Below are positions 1 through 7,415 of a stretch of DNA of 15,953 nt, in pieces. Numbering within the stretch: the first letter of the stretch is position 1; each line of letters starts with the position of its first letter. This DNA comes from Calycina herbarum (lineage: Eukaryota; Ascomycota; Leotiomycetes; Helotiales; Pezizellaceae). The stretch lies in assembly GCA_001414485.1 (NCBI GenBank), contig LLEY01000352.1, forward strand, positions 1 to 15,953. Reading direction: 5' to 3'. The translations under genes and the position numbers were made by a program. Under the pieces are notes generated by a model that saw nothing but the letters and a program-made list of their open reading frames with translations, searched no databases and had not been told where the DNA came from.

Positions 1-19
1 CCCCCCCCCCCCCCCCCCC
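1..19. repeat. Poly-C run at the left edge
   Basis: Nineteen consecutive C residues open the window, inside the synthase reading frame, where they would encode only Gly on the minus strand. Most likely a contig end at, or an artefact of, a homopolymer. Confidence 0.8.
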
Positions 20-881
20 AAGAGCTTGTACCCTGGTCCGAAATCCTCAAATATATGAAAGGTGGAGTGAAAAGCAAAGCCGAAAAGTACAGTTTTCTGG
101 ACGTATGAGTTGGCTGATAGGAGGTACTTGTGTACTTGGTAGATTGAAGTCATTCCTGTTTGAAAGAGATAAACATCTTCTCGAGACACTTGGGGTTTTT
201 GAGGTGCTCCAAGTGCTTCTCGTTGAAGTAAAGTGGATATACGCTCTTTGATTTCAATGTGTGCATCAGATTCTGGAAATGACGAGGCAGACTGATCCTC
301 GGTTTCTTGCAGATAATCGATGTGGGTTAGGGCTTGCGCTGCAAGGCGTGTAGTGATTCCAGTTCCCGTGTTTTGCCAGAATGGGATCAGAAGACTAGCT
401 TTAGTGGAAGGAAAGATAAGGGTGTGGAGTTTCGTTTTGATGTTCTGGATCTCAAAAACTCGATAGGATATCTCTTCAAGGGTTATAGGCTCAACTGGAG
501 CTCCATTGGAAGTAGCGGTTGCTGGGGGAGGTTGAGTAGCGAATTTTATGCACTCCTTTGCGGAAGTGGGGGACATGAACACCAAAGCACCTGAGCCTTC
601 TAGTGCTTTAGCATACTCGAGGATTGCTTTGAATAGCTAAATCACTCTCATTAGCGTGGATGTTTTCTGAAAACAAGGAACCGAGAACTCACCAATTTCA
701 CATCAGGATGTATGATGACACGTGGGTAGACACTCTTGAGCCCCGCAAACAAAGTGGGATCTTTTTCCGATAAACGCAAGAGGTGGCTCCATTCCGGGAG
801 GTGGAAAGTTATTGAATGTTTCTCTGCTGGTGGGACAGCTTCGCCATATTTTGTTGTGATTCGAGTTGTGGTTGGCGACAT
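1..881 (-). CDS. Cystathionine gamma-synthase-like PLP enzyme, 5' part (truncated at window edge)
   Basis: Two exons on the minus strand: 881-693 (63 codons, phase 0) and 636 to beyond position 1. The ATG at 881 has a good context (CAAAAATGTC). Family knowledge: fungal cystathionine gamma-synthases (yeast Str2 type) join an activated homoserine ester to cysteine, giving cystathionine for methionine synthesis. Visible hallmarks are YPRVIIHP (residues about 52-59), FWQNTGTGITTRLA, YLFQTGMTSIYQVH (the family's PTGMAAIY region) and VLFGFAFHSTFHIFEDFGPG near the left edge. The catalytic PLP-lysine region would lie beyond the window, so activity cannot be judged. After GPGYKLLG the frame enters the 19-nt C run, which reads as Gly codons on the minus strand. 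I take this as an assembly or sequencing edge, not real protein. The next gene upstream ends at 1586, leaving about 700 nt for the promoter. Confidence is high for the family and lower for the exact enzyme within the Cys/Met PLP group. Confidence 0.88.
637..692 (-). other. Intron in the cystathionine gamma-synthase-like gene
   Basis: This is a 56-nt intron, GTGAGT...TTAG, with a GCTAATG branch-point match about 15 nt before the acceptor. It separates VIIHPDVKL from LFKAILEY in phase 0. Reading through instead gives a stop after FRKHPR and breaks the family alignment. Confidence 0.85.
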
Positions 882-1585
882 TTTTGTACTTGTGATGGGG
901 TGAGCAGGATGCTTTGTTTCTTGAGAAGATTACACAGAATCTTGTTTATTGGGAAGGGATTAAAGTTATTTTTCAGCTGTTGGACTAGCGTCCCTTTGTA
1001 GTCTCAAAAGTGAAACCTGTGGATCTCACACGTGATAAGCCTCCTTGACTTGCCAAGGGACTTGTGGAATGCTTCATGAGTTTCGGTGTCTAAGAATAAA
1101 ATCCAACGAAATGGTGGAAAACGATAAACACTGGGCCTATACGTTCTATACCACAACGAAAATTCAAGTATCTTCATAGCATGGTAGGTATAAGTAAGAG
1201 TTGTCCTGAATAATGGCTTATTGAGAACAAGATACCAAGTCTGGCGCCTTTCTTTTGTGAAACCAAAAATCAAAGACCGGAATTCTCACAGCATTGTGAG
1301 AAGAAAGTCAATGCCGTATATGTTACAACACAATATCAATTTCCACTTGAAGACTTGAACTCAAATTTCACGTGCTAAAAAACCCCCAAAAAGCTCTCAC
1401 AAAATAGATTTCTCATTCAACTGCACAACACAACCCCCATCACGTTCCATATATATAAACTTTCACAAAAAGTGCGATCCACAAGAATCGAATCGTATAA
1501 ACAAAATTCATCAACCCACACCTTCTTCGCTTATCCTCCCTGCTCAGTTAACCCTTGAAACCCCTCTTCTTCCTCAATCAACTCT
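882..1585. other. Intergenic spacer / promoter of the cystathionine gamma-synthase-like gene
   Basis: No gene is supported here. Small ORFs on both strands (longest about 89 codons, minus, 1004-1273) match nothing I recognise. The stretch holds the two CACGTG sites and an AT-rich TATATATAA-like tract around 1448-1459. It must contain the synthase promoter and the 3' end of the repeat-protein gene. Confidence 0.6.
1029..1034. promoter_or_regulatory. CACGTG E-box, Cbf1-like (ATCACGTG on minus strand)
   Basis: Read on the minus strand the site is ATCACGTG, a perfect match to the yeast RTCACRTG element bound by Cbf1 at methionine-pathway promoters. It lies about 150 nt upstream of the synthase ATG, inside its only plausible promoter. 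A second CACGTG is at 1369-1374. That this organism uses a Cbf1-like factor here is inference. Confidence 0.45.
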
Positions 1586-2375
1586 TTAGTTGTCATCGGT
1601 AGCCGAGGTAGGAAGCGCCGTAGGTCTAGTTCTGGTGCTGAAAGAAGGTCTTCCAGTGAAAGTTGCAGTTGGTCTAGGAGGGAACGGGAAGGTACCGGTA
1701 AAAGTATTAGTGAAACTTGGGAATGTGCCGGTAAAAGAGCCTGTTGGTCGTGGTGGAAGGCCGGTGAAACTTGGAAAGGTACCAGTAAAGCTGGGGAATG
1801 TGCCCGTGAAGCTGGGGAGCCCAGTTGGGAACTGACGTGCTGCAACTTGTCCGTCATCCTCTGGGTCCTCTGGATATTCTGGATCTTCCGGCTCCTCGGG
1901 CTCGCCGCTTTGGGTTGGGACTGGGGGCCAGGAGAAAGATGGTCTAACAGTCGTTGGGCGGATTGTCGGGACGCCTGTCGGACGGGTGAAGGAGAAGGAT
2001 GCAGTTGGCTTTGGGATAGAGAAAGAGCTTGGTTTTGGAATGGAGAAGGATGGTCTAACTGTGGTGGGGCGGGCGGTTGAGACGCCTGTGGGGCGGGTGA
2101 AGGAGAAGGATGCAGTTGGCTTGCCAGTTGGACGAGTGAAGCTGAAAGACGCAGTCGGTTTTGGAATGCTCACGGTAGGGACAGTGGGCTTTGGGGTTCC
2201 ACTTGGTCGAGTGAAAGTCGGAATGGGAAGAGACAGAGAGGTAGGAAGCTGTGCAACCGGGGCGGAGTCTACAAGGCCACTTGAAATTTCTGTTAGCTAA
2301 ATCGTTTGACCATTCATCTTGAAAAACTTACTTGGCCGAGAGAAGAGCCGCAATGAGGAATGCTTTGAAGCCCAT
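1586..2375 (-). CDS. Secreted Pro/Thr/Ser/Phe-rich tandem-repeat protein
   Basis: Two exons, 2375-2332 and 2279-1586, give 245 residues. The ATG at 2375 (TCAAAATGGG) begins MGFKAFLIAALLSANGLVDS, a hydrophobic signal peptide probably cleaved after about APVA (residue 24). The mature part is low complexity. IPKPTASFSFTRPTG-type units lie at about residues 25-125, with one unit of 37 residues (111 nt) clearly duplicated. An acidic Glu/Pro/Asp linker (EPEEPEDPEYPEDPEDD) lies around residues 130-150. PSFTGTF units and Pro/Arg/Thr-rich sequence follow to the C-terminal TSATDDN. No catalytic domain, GPI signal or paired-basic Kex2 site is evident. I do not recognise a named family. The composition suits an O-mannosylated secreted or wall-associated protein, which is inference. 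A TATA box lies about 105 nt upstream of the ATG. The reading frame is supported by the repeats, which are in frame, and by the splice that supplies the signal peptide. Confidence 0.78.
1932..2122. repeat. Imperfect 111-nt tandem repeat inside the secreted-protein gene
   Basis: Stretches at about 1932-2011 and 2043-2122 are near-identical at an offset of 111 nt (37 codons). Shared blocks include ATGGTCTAAC, GACGCCTGT and GTGAAGGAGAAGGATGCAGT. The multiple-of-three length keeps the coding frame, as expected for unit gain and loss by slippage or unequal exchange in repeat proteins. Confidence 0.85.
2280..2331 (-). other. Intron in the secreted repeat-protein gene
   Basis: This is a 52-nt intron, GTAAGT...CAAG, with branch-point GCTAAC about 12 nt before the acceptor. 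A CAG acceptor 10 nt upstream (intron 2290-2331) would also stay in frame but lies only 2 nt from the branch-point motif, so I prefer the longer form. The next AG upstream (intron 2295-2331) gives an immediate stop. Confidence 0.7.
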
Positions 2376-2478
2376 TTTGAAAGTTTTCTTTGGTCTAGAA
2401 TGCTGATATCAAATTCAAGATCGTCCTTGTACTTTGCTCTGTTTTTCAAAAAGAATTATTGACGGGCAAGATTCAAGA

Positions 2479-2488
2479 TTTATATATC
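2479..2488 (-). promoter_or_regulatory. TATA-like box of the secreted repeat-protein gene
   Basis: GATATATAAAT on the minus strand, about 105 nt upstream of the ATG at 2375, is a usual distance for a fungal core promoter with a short 5' UTR. Confidence 0.5.
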
Positions 2489-2934
2489 TTTCAAGAGGCT
2501 TTCCCCTGCCAAGATAAGGTTGCAGATATAAACATTTAAACGGTCCGACGGGAGTCGTAATCGGTGGAGAATTATCCGCCATTGGAATAATGAACATGGA
2601 AACGGAAGGTGGTGACGTTTGCGGTCTTGGATGAATAGCAACTAGGAAACTCGAAGAAAAAAGATTCCCCGCCCGGTCGATCGCAGATCTCGAGGAGACT
2701 CGAGAAAAGCTGCATGGTATCAGTAGCTTAATCGGAGGCACTATCTCATCCGAGCCAGAAACAGGAATAATATACTCTATCATATTGTAGAATTGAGAAA
2801 CGATGAGAAGGCTTAATCCCAAGTGGTTGCTCATCTTTTAACCAAATTGATGTGATCTATCGGCAGTGGAGAAACATTAAGCGCTGGTTGCAGATATATA
2901 GTGCAGGTTCACAAAAACAAGAGTTTCCAGTGAC

Positions 2935-3123
2935 ATGGGAAACTGCATATCCTCTTACTTTTGCACCAATTGGAATATCGCTGTCTTGAGGCTGAAGAGA
3001 AAGGCGTCAGTGATGACCTTGTCAACGGCAGATCAAATGAAACTCGCCACGCTAAAAAATGATCTGCCAAAATGCATCTCGGTTGTTGCTAGCCTTGATG
3101 CATGGCGCAATAAAGGGGATTGA
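2935..3123 (+). CDS. Small ORF with N-myristoylation-type start (candidate only)
   Basis: This is a 62-residue ATG-started ORF on the plus strand beginning MGNCISS. It matches the MGxxxS N-myristoylation pattern, with Cys4 available for palmitoylation. The start context is acceptable (GACATGG), and a GATATATAG TATA-like tract lies about 40 nt upstream. A basic cluster (RLKRKAS, residues about 19-25) follows the start, as in some dually acylated membrane proteins. No domain is recognised and no intron is obvious. An ORF of this size is common by chance in a 2.4-kb spacer, so the N-terminus is the only reason to list it. Confidence 0.18.
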   Translation: MGNCISSYFCTNWNIAVLRLKRKASVMTLSTADQMKLATLKNDLPKCISVVASLDAWRNKGD

Positions 3124-3142
3124 TTGCGGGTATATCAATTAT

Positions 3143-3152
3143 ATCACGTGAT
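3143..3152. promoter_or_regulatory. Palindromic ATCACGTGAT E-box
   Basis: This is a perfect 10-bp palindrome containing the RTCACRTG element on both strands. It is about 770 nt upstream of the secreted repeat-protein start and just downstream of the small MGNC ORF. Its target gene is unclear. Confidence 0.3.
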
Positions 3153-3540
3153 ACGCCATCTCCCCTTTCCCTTCAACAGCTTAAGCAAGTGCGGGGACCC
3201 CGGATCGCCAGCATGGGAGAAAACATCCTAGCTCCTTCTTGAGACTGTCCCCCAGCTCCTATAATCAAGAAATGAAACGTGGCTGGGAGACAGGAGTGCA
3301 TATGGAAAATTATCCTAAATATTTAACCACTTAGCCGATGACGCCTAGATTGTGAAAGAACTGTTGTGAGCTCATGTAAGTATAGACAACTGGAAATCGA
3401 AAATGAGAGAATCCGGTGAGGTGGAAAAGAGATTTTGTTGCGTGATGCAAAAGACAAGTTAACATCTTTATCCCTGTGATGAGGTATGTTGTAAGAGGGG
3501 TAAGGTTCTACCGACCGACGGTGTATCAGGCCAGCTAATA

Positions 3541-3572
3541 CCCGAAAGGGAACAACGGAACCTGATCCGTTG
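3541..3572. repeat. Two adjacent short hairpins, one with a GAAA tetraloop
   Basis: CCC-GAAA-GGG at 3541-3550 is followed 2 nt later by a 7-bp stem, CAACGGA/TCCGTTG (3553-3559 with 3566-3572), closed by a 6-nt loop ACCTGA. The arrangement suggests a structured RNA but fits no family I can identify. Confidence 0.45.
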
Positions 3573-3657
3573 ATTCATAACTCTGGGTACTAACCTTGAT
3601 TGGAGCAAAATGCGATTTAAGAGAAACAAAATACCACGTACTTCAAGTTCCGTTAAT

Positions 3658-3681
3658 CCTTGAACTCAACTGAGTTCAAGG
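3658..3681. repeat. Perfect inverted repeat, 11-bp arms with 2-nt spacer
   Basis: CCTTGAACTCA and TGAGTTCAAGG are exact reverse complements separated by AC. It lies in a spacer without a gene. It could be a hairpin in RNA, a binding site for a dimeric factor, or a scar of element excision; the sequence does not say which. Confidence 0.9.
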
Positions 3682-4082
3682 CTCGACTTCCCCTGGCCCC
3701 TCCCCCCTAATTTCTGGAAGGCTTTCTTTTGACAGCAACTTCAACCCCACCACCGCCAAAAACCCAATGCCATGTGCCATCAGCCCCGCCAAGTCTCGAT
3801 ACCCAACTTTTAGAAGGCCTTTTATGCAGGAGTTTCCCACCCGGTGGACGCCCAGACTTGGCTGAAAAGGATAGGGACATCATAACATTGTGTCAGGAAA
3901 ATATAAACTGGGGGCCACGCGTTCATCTGTTCACTTGAGACGAAATCCTTCACCGCATATACGCCATAATTCAACAACATGGAAATATCCGCTGAGGCTC
4001 GTCGGTTGATCGTACCGTAAGGTGCGGTGACTCCAACACGATAGCGGACGTTGATGACCGAGTAATATAACAAAGAAAGACC

Positions 4083-4307
4083 ATGGCCAGGATGGTGCTA
4101 CTTCTGTGTGTGTTTTGCGGAGTAATATCCAAGCTATCAACACTGCAGAAGTTCTCGATTGACCCACTCGCTCGAGGGGATCAACATGAGGGGAGCATTG
4201 CTACTCTCAATATCGAACAAAAACCAGCTCTAGTGATTCCAGGACAGTTAAGAATATTGTCCGAGGGCATTGGGAGAATGAGAAGTTCGAGTTTCCCATT
4301 CTTCTAA
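4083..4307 (+). CDS. Small ORF with signal-peptide-like N-terminus (candidate only)
   Basis: This is a 74-residue plus-strand ORF with a near-ideal start context (GACCATGGCC). The N-terminus MARMVLLLCVFCGVISKLS resembles a secretion signal. The rest has no recognised domain and, beyond the signal-like segment, no cysteines, unlike a classic Cys-rich effector. It lies about 470 nt from the 3' end of the minus-strand SulP gene, so the two would converge. The length is within chance expectation. It is listed only because start context and hydrophobic N-terminus coincide. Confidence 0.18.
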   Translation: MARMVLLLCVFCGVISKLSTLQKFSIDPLARGDQHEGSIATLNIEQKPALVIPGQLRILSEGIGRMRSSSFPFF

Positions 4308-4780
4308 CCCTTCTCCAACAATACCTTTTATTGTCCTAGGCAGATCCGTACAATTGCAGGAAATGTAGGTATATGCGGAGGAGGTACCGAAGCTCTTACA
4401 GAATTGCACAATCGCACCCCCAGAGATCTTTTTCTTCTCAATCGCCACAACTTCATTATCCGGGTCTATAGTATGCCTCTTCCGAAACCGAAAGTAAATC
4501 GAGATTGTTTTCATCCCAACGCCCACGCAATGCCTCTATTCAAACCCATGCTCATCCCAATTTTTCCCACGTCATACAAAGTGACGTGAAGGTAGCAATT
4601 CATCCACCCAAATAAAAAACAATATACCCAAACAACTGTGCCATGGGGAGGCTATCGGTCGCCACCACGTCGGCCAAAGAATTCCCAAAGCTTTTTTCTT
4701 TCGTTTCTTCCAGACTCCCCAGTCATGTAGCCCGGGCCATTGTCGGTTTAACGTCTGGGGTTTTGCCCCTCAGTGTAGTT

Positions 4781-7415
4781 TCAACCGCCACTTTCATCAC
4801 CCGCAAGATTACTGTAGCTATACTCGTCCCCATCTTCAACCTCTGTGAGTCGCAAGGCCTGGTCAACATTGGCGACAAAGTGAGTCTTACCTCCGGCGAT
4901 TTCAAGGATGCCACTTCTTTCGAACAGCTCGTAAATGGGGCTTCCCTCTGCTGGGACTCTCGAGAAAAACACTCTAACCCCACGATCTCGATACCCACGT
5001 ACAATTTCCTCGAGCACTTGAGTACCACTACCATCCAGACCAGTTACCCCATGAATATCAAAAATAATATTCTTGTTATGTTCCGGTGATCTTACTCGAG
5101 GCAAAGCAGGATGTGCACTTGTCGTACCATAAAGTTCAAGTCTTCGCAATCGATTTTTCAAGTCTCCAGTATTGGCAAATGTCAACGGCTCGGGAATCTT
5201 GACAATCAGACAACCTTCGATGAATTCGAGTTTATCCGGATTGTCCTCTGCATTCTCGAATCGATTGGTTCCTGGGATTCTTCCCAGAATTTGGATTCGT
5301 GGCCGAGTGCTATGTTTGATGACGGAAAGGAGAGATAGTCCAACACCAATCGCTATACCTAGCGTAAGTGAGTAAAATATCGTAGCGGCGAAAATTATTG
5401 TCATCAGTGCTAATTCGGAGAACCCTCTTATTTTAATGAAGAACATAATGTCATGAGGTGCCTCTTCAATGAGTGACCAAGCGACGACTGTAATCATTGA
5501 AGACAGTACTGCTTTCTGGGCATTGTTAACAATTACTACATGGCAAGGTCGATTCAACTTACTGGAAGATAATAAAATGCCGGTAAAAGGTACAAAACGC
5601 ATGCGATAGTAATCATACTCAGAAGTATACTACTCATGGGCGTTTTGCCTCCAGTGCTGGCGTTGACTTTACTCCTTCCGTAGCCGCCAAAGGCAGGCAA
5701 AGCACCGAAACATCCACCAACCAGATTGGCGACTCCAAGAGCAACTAGCTCTCGATTTGGACTCAAAGCAATTCCCTGGATATCATTCTTCCCCTCTCCC
5801 CCTCCAAGACTCTTGGCAGCAACTGACGATTCAAAAAAGCCCAGTAAGGCTATGAGAAATGAAGTTCCCATTGCTTCTCGGACATGCTGCATGTGTCCAA
5901 TTTGAAAGGGCCAGTGGAAAGGAAATGGATTTCCTGATTTTGACTTAACTTCACCCAATATTTCAAGGCCATATTTATCCCATCGAAGTTGCCAAGTCAA
6001 TATGGCAGATATAACGACGACACAGAAACGATCAGGGATATACGCAACGGAAGGGTAACGTGGTTGAAGCCGTTTCTTTGACTCTCTGCAGACAGGTCAG
6101 TATTTTAGTATTCGATCAGAAATAGTGCCCACCTGAAAAACATGATAATGAGGAAACTTATTCCCGCAACTGCAACAGTGATTCCCGATGCTTTGTGTGC
6201 GTTGGATACCAGAAATCTGATCTTGTCGACGCTGCTGCCGTGTGCAACTCCCCCAACTTCATCTGCAAGTTGTGCAAGCCCCAATTCAGGTATCAACTGA
6301 TCCACCATAATAACGAAACCAATAGCTGAGATGAACCCTCTTAAGAATGGCCTGCTGAGAACGCTATCCAGAAATCCCAATCTTGTAAGACCGGCAATGA
6401 AAATCACGGCTCCAGCCATTCCAGTCACTATGCCAGCTACTCGCGCATGCATTATATCGTCGTTTTCTGGCGTTTGGCTCTCGTCTATACTGGATCTGAC
6501 CACACTACCAACCAACAGACTTCCAGCTGCTTCTGGGCCGACGACCATTTGCGGACAGCTTCCAAGTATTGCATATATAAGCGGGTTGAAAACGAATGAA
6601 TAGAGTCCATTGATAGGGGGGACATGGGCGAGGTTTGAGGCGTACGAGAGAGCCATAGGGAGGTAGAAGGAAGCCATCGTTAAGGCCGCTATCAAATCGC
6701 CTTGGAAATGTGCCCATCTATATTGTTGAATCCATGCAAAGAAGGGAATATAATATGTAAAGTACCTGAAAGGGCACAACATATCAGCGATCAGTATCCA
6801 GACGAGGGAAATCATTTTCAGGACATACATTGTAGTTGTATTTTTGACACCATGTCTTTCTGCCAGATATTGAGTTGTACTCATTTTCTTCTTGCCAGTG
6901 CCAGTCCCATTCTTCATACCTATTCCTTCAAGCAGGGTTCCAAACATGCTGCTACTACTCCCCCCAGATGTTTCTCGGCCGTCTCTTGGTGGAGAGCCAC
7001 CGAAGCCAAAATCATTGCTGCTTCGTATACTGCCCGTCCTGCTTTCCAGTCGAGGGCTGAAGGTGCCGTGATCACACGGTCCTGCGTGTGCCGTATGGGT
7101 CGCGAATTCGAAAGGCTTCCGCAATAATGATGTTGTTTCTCCTACCATTCTGCCCCCCAACCCCGTGAACCCATGTGTCCGCCCATCTATCGCGTCGTCG
7201 TCGGCAGCAGGGTCTGTATCCAAGTGCGTTGGGTATGTATTCGGAGAAGGGTTCGAGCTGCTCGCAGCGGTGCGAGTTCCCGCTGCATCTCTGAGACTTT
7301 CTGGTGACTGGGAGAGGGTATGTGCTTCTCGCAAACCGCTTGGGTTGGCAGGAGCATGTTGCTGTGCAGCTTGATTGATCGAAGGGGTTCGATTCGAGTC
7401 GGAGGAGGCAGACAT
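4781..7415 (-). CDS. SulP (SLC26) family anion/sulfate transporter with STAS domain
   Basis: Three exons (7415-6133, 6085-5563, 5515-4781) give 846 residues. The ATG at 7415 (TCATCATGTC) has a good context. Residues 1-195 are a Ser/Gly/Asn-rich cytosolic tail containing ETTSLL (93-98), an acidic dileucine sorting signal. The membrane domain spans about 200-670. It carries the SulP signature at about 266-305 (PPINGLYSFVFNPLIYAILG, then VVGPEAAGSLLVGSVV) and FFESSVAAKSLG in exon 2. A STAS domain follows at about 698-825, with IIFDIHGVTGLDGSGTQVLE as its core Asp-containing strand-loop and an insert at about 730-750. Family knowledge: SulP proteins move sulfate or related anions. The long N-terminus and overall sequence resemble the yeast YPR003C group, not the plasma-membrane SUL1/SUL2 (CYS-14) group, so an internal, possibly vacuolar, location is likely. 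The exact substrate is not readable from sequence. The gene appears intact. Confidence 0.96.
5516..5562 (-). other. Intron 2 of the SulP transporter gene
   Basis: This is a 47-nt intron, GTAAGT...CCAG, with a GTTAAC branch-like motif about 10 nt before the acceptor. It is phase 0 and joins FYYLP to KAVLSSM. Read-through gives a stop two codons in. Confidence 0.9.
6086..6132 (-). other. Intron 1 of the SulP transporter gene
   Basis: This is a 47-nt intron, GTGGGC...GCAG, with an ACTGAC branch point about 11 nt before the acceptor. It splits the Arg codon joining FLIIMFF to ESKKRLQPRYP. Read-through stops nine codons later. Confidence 0.88.

Larger units (their letters stand above)
2376..4780. 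other. Long intergenic spacer (2.4 kb)
   Basis: No convincing conserved gene. It contains the repeat-gene promoter, a palindromic ATCACGTGAT at 3143-3152, two closely spaced hairpins (3541-3572), a perfect inverted repeat (3658-3681) and two short ATG-started ORFs listed separately at low confidence. The SulP gene ends at its right edge. A minus-strand ORF of 139 codons at 2415-2834 overlaps the TATA box of the repeat gene and looks fortuitous. Confidence 0.6.

Noticed and set aside
1590..2300. Several ORFs on both strands over the secreted repeat gene
   Set aside because: Repetitive, stop-poor DNA opens all frames. Only the minus frame with the spliced signal peptide makes sense.
2415..2834. 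139-codon minus-strand ORF
   Set aside because: It runs over the TATA box and leader of the secreted repeat gene, has no recognisable motif and is within chance length.
3490..3600. Thiamine-pyrophosphate riboswitch
   Set aside because: Only a GAACCTGATC-like fragment is present. The CTGAGA and TAATACC conserved parts are missing and no thiamine gene is adjacent.
4643..5089. 148-codon plus-strand ORF with an ATG in good context
   Set aside because: It is antisense to SulP exon 3, whose STAS domain is unmistakable. I see no domain or promoter of its own.
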